Shown here piece by piece: positions 55,722 through 64,000 of a DNA stretch of 64,000 bases. The notes beneath the pieces are model-generated. The model was not told the DNA's origin and did no database searches. It was given only the letters and a program-made list of their open reading frames with translations. Location: NCBI GenBank assembly GCA_037044905.1, contig JBAOKB010000170.1, positions 558,001 to 622,000 of the forward strand, read 5' to 3'. Every line of letters starts with the position of its first letter. The first letter of the stretch is position 1. Both the position numbers and the translations under genes were made by a program. The DNA is from Hortaea werneckii. Lineage: Eukaryota > Ascomycota > Dothideomycetes > Mycosphaerellales > Teratosphaeriaceae.

Positions 55722-56877
55722 ATGTCTTCCTATAACATTGTAGTCTTTGCTGGCAAGTGTTTCGAATAGCGTACACATCCTCCTTTGCTGACCCGGAACC
55801 CCTACAGGCGACCACTGCGGCCCCGAAGTCACCGCCGAAGGCCTCAAGATCCTCCGAGCAATCGAGAAGAGCAGCAATGACATCAAGTTTAGCTTTCAAG
55901 AGCACAACTTGGGAGGCGCGTCTATAGATGCCACTGGTGAGCCTCTCACGGACGAGGCGCTCAACGCTGCCAAGAACGCCGATGCTGTGCTTCTGGGTGC
56001 CATCGGTGGTCCTAAATGGGGCACTGGCAAGGTTCGTCCTGAGCAGGGCATCCTGAAGCTCAGAAAGGAGATGGGTACATATGGCAACCTGCGACCTTGC
56101 TTCTTCGCGTCTGAGAGCCTCGTCGAGCAGAGTCCGCTCAAGGCCGAGGTCTGCAAGGGCACCAACTTCAACATTGTCCGTGAGCTTACCGGAGGCATCT
56201 ACTTTGGCGAGCGCAAGGAGGATGACGGTAGTGGACACGCTCTCGACACGGAGCCATACTCTCGGCAAGAGATTGAGCGTGTAACAAGGCTGGCAGCATA
56301 CCTCGCTCTGGCCGAGGACCCGCCTGCGCCGGTCTGGAGCTTGGACAAGGCCAATGTCATGGCCACTAGCAGATTATGGAGGAAGACTGTGACGGAAGTC
56401 ATGGAGAAGGAGTTCCCACAGTTGAAGCTGGGACACCACTTGATTGACTCGGCGGCTATGCTCATGGTGAAGAACCCGAGAGCCCTGAACGGCGTCATCG
56501 TCACTTCCAACCTGTTCGGCGACATCATTTCCGATGAGGCGTCCGTCATCCCGGGCTCTCTCGGTCTGCTCCCGTCAGCGTCCCTTACTGCCAACCCGGA
56601 TGGCAAGGGCAAGTGCAATGGTATCTACGAGCCCATCCACGGCTCGGCTCCAGACATCTCTGGACAGGGCGTGGTCAACCCAGTTGCCATGCTGCTGAGT
56701 GTCAGCATGATGCTGAAGTACTCTTTCCAGCGGCTCGATCTTTCGCAGAAGGTCGACGAGGCCGTAAAGAATGTCATCGACAAGGGCATCAGGACGAAAG
56801 ACATCGGAGGCTCGGCGAGCACGTCCGAAGTTGGCGATGCCGTGGCAAAAGAGCTGGAGGCTCTCCTGAAGCGGTAG
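55722..56877 (+). CDS. LEU2: 3-isopropylmalate dehydrogenase
   Basis: Exons 55722-55752 and 55808-56877 give 366 residues. The intron begins GCAAGT, a GC-AG donor; splicing there rebuilds MSSYNIVVFAGDHCGPEV, the conserved NAD/substrate-loop start, and no in-frame GT donor does. Family blocks follow: AVLLGAIGGPKWGTG, RPEQGILKLRKEMGTYGNLR, ELTGGIYFGER, DKANVMATSRLWRKTVTEV, VTSNLFGDIISDEASVIPGS and GIYEPIHGSAPDI. The enzyme catalyses oxidative decarboxylation of 3-isopropylmalate in leucine synthesis. Length matches the family. A LEU3-type site lies upstream and a SET-like frame follows 100 bp downstream. Confidence 0.97.
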
Positions 56878-56960
56878 GTAGCTACGTGCCAAATAAAAAG
56901 AAAAACATCCCCAGAGAATGGCTTTAAATCTTATTCTTGTGTCCGGCAACTGAGCAGTAA

Positions 56961-57509
56961 CAAGGTAGGTCACCGTCAGCCTTGGTCAATGGGAACGCCA
57001 CGCCCGAGGGCTACTACTCTCTATCCATCAACGGCCTCGAGGACAAAGCCGAATACCGCCACGGTCCCGCCGGCCTCTCCCTGCATTCCAAAGTCGACCT
57101 GAAGCCCGGCGAACACTTCTGCTACATCACCGCCCATAACCCTCTCCCCTCCCCAGACTGGCGCACGATCCAAACCTCCGCGACCACCCATACTGAACCC
57201 CAAAGCGCCCTCCTCTGCATGAACCACTCCTGTGCGCCTTCCGTCGAACTGCACGTCTACGCCCCTGATGCCACGGGTCAGTACCCCGAAGGCCGCGCAG
57301 GCGAGGTCCGAGTCGCGAGCACCCGCGGTCTCAAAACGGGCGATGCCTTGACCTTCTTCTACCCGTCCACCGAGCTCGCGATGGATCGTCCGTTCGCCTG
57401 CTCGTGCGGCGAGAAGGGCTGTCTGGGGCAGATCAGCGGCGCCACGCACCTGGCTAAGGACGTGCTGGCGAGGTACTTTATCAACGACCATGTGAAGCGG
57501 GCTTTGTAG
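56961..57509 (+). CDS. SET-like domain protein; start codon not found
   Basis: The frame is open from 56961 to the stop at 57509, but contains no ATG before the domain; the first possible codon is TTG at 56982. Sequence blocks fit a small fungal SET-domain protein: GYYSLSINGLEDKAEYRHGP, PLPSPDWRTIQTSATTH, CMNHSCAPSVELHV (the SET NHSCxPS signature), LKTGDALTFFYPSTE and the post-SET-like CSCGEKGCLGQI. Catalysis on a protein lysine is plausible but unproven. Either an upstream exon is missing, a non-ATG codon is used, or the frame is spliced onto LEU2: donor GTAGGT at 56874 and acceptor GTAG at 56968 would join the LEU2 CGG codon in frame. Confidence 0.65.
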   Translation, partial: QGRSPSALVNGNATPEGYYSLSINGLEDKAEYRHGPAGLSLHSKVDLKPGEHFCYITAHNPLPSPDWRTIQTSATTHTEPQSALLCMNHSCAPSVELHVYAPDATGQYPEGRAGEVRVASTRGLKTGDALTFFYPSTELAMDRPFACSCGEKGCLGQISGATHLAKDVLARYFINDHVKRAL

Positions 57510-57860
57510 GGATGGGATATAAGAGGAAGAGACGGCATGGTGTTGGGAGGGGAGAGGATGTCTGAGAGTTCAAGCGGGTTTCAACACGTAAGGCTAAAAG
57601 GATTTGGACGGGGGAGGGGTTTTCGAAACGCGAAATGCACTGTACTGAGGCCAGAGGTGGGGAAAAAGAGGGAAACGTTATAGAATTTCGCATAGAGAGC
57701 GTGTGGGACCATTTAACAGGCTTCCCGGATTGAGATATGTTTTCTTCTGAGATATTATCGTACAGCAAAAAGAGTTACTATCTCGTCATGATCATGAAGC
57801 CCATCCCATCATTAATTCATCACATCGTGAGTAGTCGTAAGCCTCACCACCACCAACACT
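57510..57860. other. intergenic, convergent 3' flanks
   Basis: 351 bp between two converging genes. Nothing recognised. Confidence 0.4.
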
Positions 57861-58706
57861 TTACGAAGCAGCGGCCAGCATAGTCCGCCGTAGGCCTTGC
57901 CTCCAGCCTTCGACCATCTCGGCGTCGAGCGGCCGCAACTGCTGATGTCGATAATTCTTCATCTCGCTCGTGTCTACGACGCGGACATCGAGACGGTTTA
58001 GCGTCGCGCTCTTCAGACAGACAATCCCCGCGAAAGCCCTCTCCAGGTTCGGAACGTGGTGGAGATCTTGCTGCGCTGCATTCCCCAGGTTCCCTGCGTA
58101 GGAGGGCGGGACGCTGCCCCGTCTGCGCAGTCCGCCGCCGAGATCGAGCGGGCAGAGTTCTAGGTAGAGGGCGAGGTTCTTCAGGCCGGGGAACATGAGG
58201 CCGTTCGGTGGAGGTTCTTTAGTCTCTGGGTCTTTGACCCAGTCCCTTGCTCCGCCGGTGGAAAGCAGAGTCACGTTTGAGATGGCGTTTTGTTGCTCTT
58301 GCGTCAGAGACGCGACGAGTCTCTGCATCTGCGTTGGGGAGGAGAAGGAGAAGGTGTTCTCCGAGAAAGGGATCGAGGCCGCTTCGTTGTAGATCTGTCG
58401 ACAGACGGAGAGCAAGGCGAGGCCGTGGTGGCCAAACGCTCCGTTGTCGTCTTCGCTCGCCTTGCACTTCAGGTGTCGGTAGACGAAAAGGTCGTGGAGG
58501 TCCTTGACGTCCTGAGAACGGACCGCGTCGTCGTGCTTTAAGGCCTTGCACGGACGAATGCGCTGCGAGCCGTCAGCGCTGCATGGGTCGCCGACATGCA
58601 GCGTTCGACCGCCTAAGGCGAGGTCGTAGATATTCAAGCGCAGTTCAGGCGGCAGGTCAAGGAAGCGGAATCCGGCTGGGGCTTGTTGTGAGTTTGGTTG
58701 CGCCAT
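57861..58706 (-). CDS. DUF7730/F-box-like fungal protein
   Basis: A single exon of 281 residues from ATG 58706. Near the N-terminus, GFRFLDLPPELRLNIYDLAL is the LPxELRxxIY motif that opens the large fungal DUF7730/F-box-like family; ALLSVCRQIYNEAASIPFSENTF is its second hallmark. No membrane segment or signal. Such proteins are expanded in Dothideomycetes; some F-box-like motifs bind Skp1, but function here is unknown. Confidence 0.85.
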   Translation of the reverse strand: MAQPNSQQAPAGFRFLDLPPELRLNIYDLALGGRTLHVGDPCSADGSQRIRPCKALKHDDAVRSQDVKDLHDLFVYRHLKCKASEDDNGAFGHHGLALLSVCRQIYNEAASIPFSENTFSFSSPTQMQRLVASLTQEQQNAISNVTLLSTGGARDWVKDPETKEPPPNGLMFPGLKNLALYLELCPLDLGGGLRRRGSVPPSYAGNLGNAAQQDLHHVPNLERAFAGIVCLKSATLNRLDVRVVDTSEMKNYRHQQLRPLDAEMVEGWRQGLRRTMLAAAS

Positions 58707-59978
58707 GTTTCCACAGTATCACAGTATAGTAGGGACCAGGTGCTTAAAGCAAAATGGATCGAAAGAGATAGGAAACACTTATAACAAACAACATTCGAGG
58801 AAAGGAACAGCACAAAATATGCGGAAGACTCGCCAATTAATATATGCAACCCCTTACCTGTGCCGCCTGGTACAGCGACAACTAACCCACACCACCTATT
58901 GAGACGTCCCTTATCGTCTTACCCCTCACCATGAAAGTTCGAGATTCGACAGGAATCCTTGGGAGGACCGGTTACCAAAAGGTCACGACAGAGTGATACG
59001 TCTCGCAGCCCCAAGCATCACAGTTAGGTACATATTGCATGTACCTGACGTTCGCATGATGATCCCTGTGAAGCGGGATGTCCTGGTTTAGGATAGCCGG
59101 GCAGTGTGTGCCAGGGTTTTGGCTTGCGTACACTCACCAAACGAAAGAGACGAGACGACGAGCGGGGGATTCGGATGGCTCATCCAGTCAGTCACCAGTA
59201 CCAGTGCAGTTGAGTGGTTAGTTCAGCTGCGAGGTCAGCTGGTGCTTAGAGGTGCCAGGCCCTTGGGAGAGGATCGGCAGCGAGCCACGACGACTGGAGG
59301 ATTGGGCAGATCGGGGCGCGTGGTAGCGGTCTTGGAAGACAAGACTTGTCGTGCCCTATACGAGTTCGCTATGCTTTGCGAAGCTCCTATCGGTGCCTCT
59401 TTCATGAGGTACATAGGATGCAAGACGGAGACGGGTTACCAATGGGTGCGAATTGCGCGGGCGTGGTTCCCGCGGCGCCAAAGGAAGTTTTTGCCACGCT
59501 CGGCATGCCACGAGGGGGGCCACCGACCGAATTCCCCGGCCCGAGTTCACGTGGCCTTTGATGCATTGCTGTGCCTCATGGCTGCTCATGTTGGTTTTGC
59601 CACCTGGGCTTGCAATCGACATCGAGATGACTAGTCTTTTGATGAGATCGCGTGCGTTAACCCCGAACAGCCCTTGCGCAGAAGTTAATCAAGCCTTTTC
59701 GCGTCTAGATAATAGCAATAAAAAGAATTACTCCAGATGGTATATTGCGGAAACCCAACCCATCAGACGAATACCCTCAAACGACCCTTGAGCATTGAAC
59801 AGCTCTTGCCCCCTCATTCCGCTAACCTTAACTCCTGTGCCCCAAATCCCCAAGGAACTCTAAACCGGGCAGAAAAAAGAAGGCTGTACAGCCGCAAAGA
59901 AACGGCGGCGCGCCCTGCATAAGAAAGCTCCCAAACTCAAACCCGCATTGCCCTTCGAAATATCCCCCTCTCCCGCTC
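58707..59978. other. 1.27-kb intergenic region
   Basis: Upstream region of the DUF7730-like gene and 3' flank of the coiled-coil gene. A frame at 59104-59634 starts at a non-ATG codon and resembles nothing. No feature is supported. Confidence 0.4.
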
Positions 59979-62179
59979 TCATCCGACTCGTCCAGCTCTT
60001 CCACCAGCACGTCCGACGCTCGCAGGTCCTCTTCCTAGCCCAACAGCACCACTACTACCACCACCTCCTCCCACAGTCTTGCCCCCCAGTGCAGGCGCAC
60101 TGACATCCCGCCGCCCATTGATATTAACGCCCTCGAGCATCTGCTTCCGCGGTGTCGCATGCCCGGCAGCAAAACTCCTAGCTCGTCCTCTTCGATACTC
60201 TATCGCTGCCAGAGCAGCTGCGCGATCAAAGGGGAGTTCTTTACCTGGTGCGGATTTCGTTTGGGTTAAGGGATAACCTAAAGGCGCTGAGTCGTCGACG
60301 GCGACTTCAGAGTGCGACGATGTTGGTCGTGGTGGAACGTTCTCAGCCTCGTTGTCGTCGTCGTCGTCGCTAGGCCTGGGTTTGCTGACAGGTGTGAAGT
60401 GCATGGGTATTGTCGTGGTTGTAGTGATTGTGCGGACAGTGTGATGGTGGTGGTGAGGTGTAGTTGGGACGCGCTGCTCAGGTGTTTGAGGTGGTGAAGG
60501 TTGGATGGGGACGCTGATTGTGTGAGGGACTTCGATAGGCGATTCCTCAATTTGCTCTTGTTCGGACGGCGCTTCTTCCTTCTGCTCTGGCTCTGCCGGC
60601 GTAGGACGTGGTGCAATAGGATTCTCGTCGTTAACGGGGTCCTGTGCAGGAGCTTCCTCCGGAGCGAGCGTCATACTCCTTTCCACCTCTTCCACTACGT
60701 GCGAAACTTCAGCGTCCTGCTCCAGTTCTACCTCTGGCACCTCGTCATGCCTTGAAGACGCATCGTGCGCTGCAGTACCACTGTCTACCTCCATATGTTC
60801 TGCTGGCTCTTGTTCCGCGGCGTCGGTTGCGTCAGGAGACCGCAGCACGCTCATCATATCCTGCTTGAGCGCTGCGAGCGTAGCCGCAAGGCCTTCAGAC
60901 ATCTCCAAGCCATCTTGATGGCCCTGTTCCGCTGCACTGCGGCAACTGCAGCACTGGAATTGGCACTCAAGCCGTAAGAAGTCCATCATCTCTTCGGCAT
61001 GCTCCCTGCGCATCTGCTCCGCTCTGAGCTCTTCTTCCAACTTCTTCTTCTGCATCAGCATCTTCTTCTGAGGGTTGGTACCCATGTTTTCCTTGTCGTC
61101 GGACAATGGTGAGGAGGGGCGCTTCTGAGGTGATTTCTTTGGAGAAGTGAGGAGGTCGTCGTCATCGCCGCCCTTCGCAGGCGGTAACGCGATCATGCCC
61201 TCTGCTGCTATCCGCGCGACTTCTTCCTCCTTCAAGTTAGTCTTAAGTGCCTCTCGCTCCTCTTCCACGATTCTGAGGTGAGTGCGCAACTTGTCAAGCT
61301 CCTCCTGAACGCTTGCCAGCTGGTACTGCGCCTCGAACGTCTCCTGCTGGCGTCGTTCAACTTTCTGCTTCTCCAGATCAAATCCTGACTGGGTCGCGCG
61401 AAGGCTGTTGCGCGTCGACTTCAATTCTTCCTGTAGCTTCAAGACGGCAGAAGAAGACTTGAAAGCCTCTTTGCGTGCTTTACGGAGCTCCTTCTCATAG
61501 ATCGCATGTTGCGAGGCGTGTGATTCTTTGGCGTGTGCTAGTTCGTCCTGCGTAGAATTTAGTAAACACGCCAGGTCAGAATTTCGATCATCTCGAGGCT
61601 TACCATCGCTGTCTCTAACCTCCTTGCGACCCGTCGCTCTCTATCCCCGCCTTCGTCGCGTTCTTTCCTCAGTCTCCGCACTTCCTCTCGGAACCTTCGC
61701 ACGTCGCTCTCGGCTTCTTCGCGCGCGATCATTGCCCGCTTCAACTCTGCTTCATGTCGTTTCATCCTTTCCTTGCTCTCAGCCTCCTTGTCGCGTACAT
61801 CCAGATGTTCGAAGCGCTTCACGAGGCCTTGAACATCGCTGTTAGTCCGTCCGTGTCCGGAGCTGCGCATCGCGTACATTTCGGGGAGAGAAGGAGACTG
61901 CGGGAGCGCAAAGCCGCGAGTGCTGTGCTGGCCATTAGGGGTTGTTGGTCGGTAGTCGGCAAAGAGGTGAGAAGCTTGTCTCCGCGAAGGTGATGAGTGT
62001 GACGAGCCTGGTTCTGGTGGCGGGAAGGCGGTATCGGTGTCTGAGTCTGTTTTGATCATTGTGTGCGATGATTGTGATGATGGGGTCCGGCTGTTGTGGG
62101 TATGCTCAGGCGAGAGCGCGTGTAGTGGTTGGTTTTCCTTGGATGGGAAACGGAAGGATGACACTGGAGATACTGCCAT
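59979..62179 (-). CDS. long coiled-coil protein of unknown function
   Basis: Exons 62179-61604 and 61547-59979 give 714 residues; the phase-0 intron (GTAAGC...CGCAG) joins RRLETAM to DELAHAKESHA. Residues about 110-330 are a near-continuous coiled coil of Lys/Arg/Glu heptads (ERMKRHEAELKRAMIAREEA, LQEELKSTRNSLRATQSGFD). A cluster CQFQCCSCRSAAEQG near 400 may bind metal. The last third is acidic/Pro-rich with a His run, then KSAPGKELPFDRAAALAAIE, YRRGRARSFAAGHATPRKQM and a Gly-rich end; this C-terminal block looks conserved and could be a linear interaction module. It may be a cytoskeleton or spindle-pole-associated scaffold; this is a guess from architecture. Confidence 0.8.
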
Positions 62180-62694
62180 CTCGCCAACTAAAGGCTTACT
62201 GTGCGTCGCAAAGTGCGTGCTAGTACAAGTAGCATTACAGGACCATCAATCAATAATATCTCTCTGCCGTCGCACAGGCGGTTTCGCGCCTTCTGTGCGT
62301 TCATTGTTTTGCGCTAGGCGGCATAGCAACCGCACAGACCAAGTGTTCGCATCACCGACGTGTTTGGTTGCTCTCCTCGCACAGCAGAAGTGACATTCGC
62401 CTTTGTCTACTCAAGGTGTGCAATAGCCATGCACACTTCAGGCATGAGTTTTCGAGGACGATTGTTCTCGAACACTCCCAGGTTCTGCCACCTCGGAAGC
62501 TTACCACGCCGTTCAAGCAGACCAGTTGCGTACACATTCTTATAGCAAACATTCATCACCACTGTCAGCCCTGTGGTGGCAACCACTTGAACATACTGGC
62601 AGATTCAAGAAAATCATCAACCTCCCTTCGTGAATCATTCGATATCGTAAATGTTCAAGTAAATAATACCCTCTTCCCCATCGGACTCCAATCA
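62180..62694. other. intergenic
   Basis: 515 bp: coiled-coil gene upstream region and 3' flank of the NmrA-like gene. Frames seen on the plus strand are antisense shadows. Confidence 0.4.
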
Positions 62695-63447
62695 TCAATA
62701 CCTCCCCGCGAACGTATCAATCTTCCCCTTTGCCACTTCAGCCACGGCATCCGTAATCCCCGTCTCACCCCCTACAATATCAAACGCCAACCCGATCGTA
62801 CCATCATCCTTCAAACACTGCACCACCGTAGCCGCCACATCCTCCCTCGGGATCGTCGTATTCAGATGCACTTTCCCGGCCGCAATCCGGCCAGTCCCAG
62901 CTTCCTGGCTGAGGCCACTAGGCCTCACAATCGTATAATCCAACCCGCGCCTCGCATTCTCCGTCACGAGCGAGCGATCCGCGTGGAGCTTCGCAACCAT
63001 GTACTTCCCGATCGCGTTCCAGACCTTGTTACTCCGGTCCCGGTCCCCGTCGTCGTACCATTCCGGTTCAGGCCGGTTCTCGCGGTCGCGGACGTCGACG
63101 GCGGAGACGATGAGATACCGCTTCACGCCCGCCTGGGCCGTGGCGTCCATGGACTTAATAGCGCCCTCGTGGTCGACCGTCTTGGTGCGCTCGGGGTTCC
63201 CGCCCCCGGCGCCGGCGGACCAGATCACGGTCGTCGACTGCGTTTGCTGGATCGTCGCGCTGAGGTCGGCGACTGAGGATTCCTCGATAGATTGGACGAT
63301 GGGTTTGCCGCCTAGGGACTCGATGTCGGGCTTTTGATCCGGGTTGCGGATAATGGAGTGCACATTGTGGCCTTCGGCCGCGAGCATCCGGGTGATGTGA
63401 CGAGCTACTTTTCCTGAGCCGCCGAAGATGATGGTGTTTGGTGCCAT
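62695..63447 (-). CDS. NmrA-like/atypical SDR NAD(P)-binding protein
   Basis: A single exon of 250 residues. MAPNTIIFGGSGKVARHITR opens a Rossmann fold with GxxGxxG (residues 9-15), followed by VIWSAGAGGG, a YLIVSAVDV strand, and YTIVRPSGL with the PREDVAATV helix typical of the atypical SDR5/NAD(P)H-binding family. Full length for the group. Members include redox-sensing and isomerase-like proteins; the catalytic Tyr-x3-Lys is not clear (WNAIGKYMVAK carries a possible Lys), so enzyme activity is uncertain. Probably cytosolic. Confidence 0.88.
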   Translation of the reverse strand: MAPNTIIFGGSGKVARHITRMLAAEGHNVHSIIRNPDQKPDIESLGGKPIVQSIEESSVADLSATIQQTQSTTVIWSAGAGGGNPERTKTVDHEGAIKSMDATAQAGVKRYLIVSAVDVRDRENRPEPEWYDDGDRDRSNKVWNAIGKYMVAKLHADRSLVTENARRGLDYTIVRPSGLSQEAGTGRIAAGKVHLNTTIPREDVAATVVQCLKDDGTIGLAFDIVGGETGITDAVAEVAKGKIDTFAGRY

Positions 63448-63940
63448 TGTCTTCTTGCTTTAACAATTATGATGGGTCCGGGACTATTAGAGGACAATAT
63501 AAATTTTGCAGAACAGCAAAGATGTAGACCCATGTATGGTTTGCTATGACGTCGCCGTGGATATGTAAGGCTGAGGTAGCTCAATGCTCCACCTCCGCAG
63601 AGATCGCTACTCTACCTTGGGTTTCAGACGTGCTGTGTTGAATTAGGTAGCAACGACATGACCATCCGAGCAGATACCGTATAGGTGGCTTGGTTCATGA
63701 ATCGATTTCGATGGCGCCAAAGCCTTCGGACGGGATGAAGTCATGACAAGAGATGCATTTAGGATTGAAGGAGGGCAAGAAAGCAGTGGACATGGTGTGC
63801 TCACTCTCAAGCGATGGCGTGCCCAACCTTCACGAACTTATAACGAAGCCATGACAAGTGCGCATTCAAAAATTCCTTTGTGCTACCGACTCCTGGTGCT
63901 CGATTTGTGTACTACTTTGTTTCAATCGCTCCTTCCACGC
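63448..63940. other. intergenic
   Basis: 493 bp between the NmrA-like start and the last codons of the next gene. Nothing recognised. Confidence 0.4.
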
Positions 63941-64000
63941 CTATGCCTTGATGGCATACTGCTTCAGATACTCATAAGTCGCCAAATTAGCATCTGCGGT
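63941..64000 (-). CDS. C-terminal end of an unidentified gene (cut by window edge)
   Basis: The last 60 bases read, on the minus strand, ADANLATYEYLKQYAIKA then TAG, open to the right edge. Such a helix-like, sensible end with a stop suggests the C-terminus of a gene transcribed leftwards. Only 19 codons are visible, so identity and even reality are uncertain. Confidence 0.3.
   Translation of the reverse strand, partial: TADANLATYEYLKQYAIKA

Noticed and set aside
59104..59634. 176-codon plus-strand frame
   Set aside because: Starts at a non-ATG codon, resembles nothing and has no intron signals that improve it.

Overview
This window is nuclear DNA of a filamentous ascomycete (Pezizomycotina). 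Three things support this: genes carry short GT-AG introns of about 50-180 nt, genes lie on both strands with 0.3-2.7 kb spacers, and the gene set includes fungal-specific families (LEU2, glutamate decarboxylase, DUF2235, F-box/DUF7730-type proteins, Las1, Dml1, SUR2). The protein families remind me of Dothideomycetes, possibly Mycosphaerellales; that placement is inference. Exon boundaries below were set by hand from splice signals and reading frame.

Layout. 0-13 kb holds housekeeping genes: the N-terminus of a cytochrome P450 running off the left edge, translation elongation factor 1B-gamma, mitochondrial ribosomal protein uS9m, a tiny Cys-rich protein, an F-box-like protein, a ribonucleotide-reductase inhibitor with a PCNA-binding box, and importin beta-1 (Kap95). 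13-24 kb has a GMC oxidoreductase, a 2.7 kb gene-poor stretch, a dual-specificity phosphatase and a microbial-type (DUF2263) poly(ADP-ribose) glycohydrolase. 24-29 kb has TRAPP subunit Trs31, the pre-rRNA endonuclease Las1 and tubulin-like Dml1/Misato. 29-34 kb is the odd part: a tRNA-Arg(UCG) gene with an intron, then an unusual gene with two C-terminal zinc clusters, an AT-rich intron, a probable frameshift, and a three-copy 64-bp tandem repeat against its start codon. 34-43 kb carries a RING-like/LysM protein, a SUR2-type sphingolipid C4-hydroxylase, an uncharacterised conserved protein and a PHD-finger protein. 44-50 kb has a DHA1-type MFS transporter with a 15-nt micro-exon, prefoldin subunit 4 and a DUF2235 alpha/beta-hydrolase. 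51-58 kb has a small DUF7053-like protein, glutamate decarboxylase, LEU2 with a GC-AG intron, a SET-like reading frame without an ATG just after LEU2, and a DUF7730-like protein. 60-64 kb has a long coiled-coil protein, an NmrA-like NAD(P)-binding protein and the last codons of an unidentified gene.

There is no biosynthetic cluster or operon-like unit; most genes are unrelated housekeeping functions. The features most worth a second look are the zinc-cluster gene at 30.9-33.0 kb with its upstream repeat, the possible LEU2-SET splice fusion, and the PIP-box/MCB combination in the RNR inhibitor.
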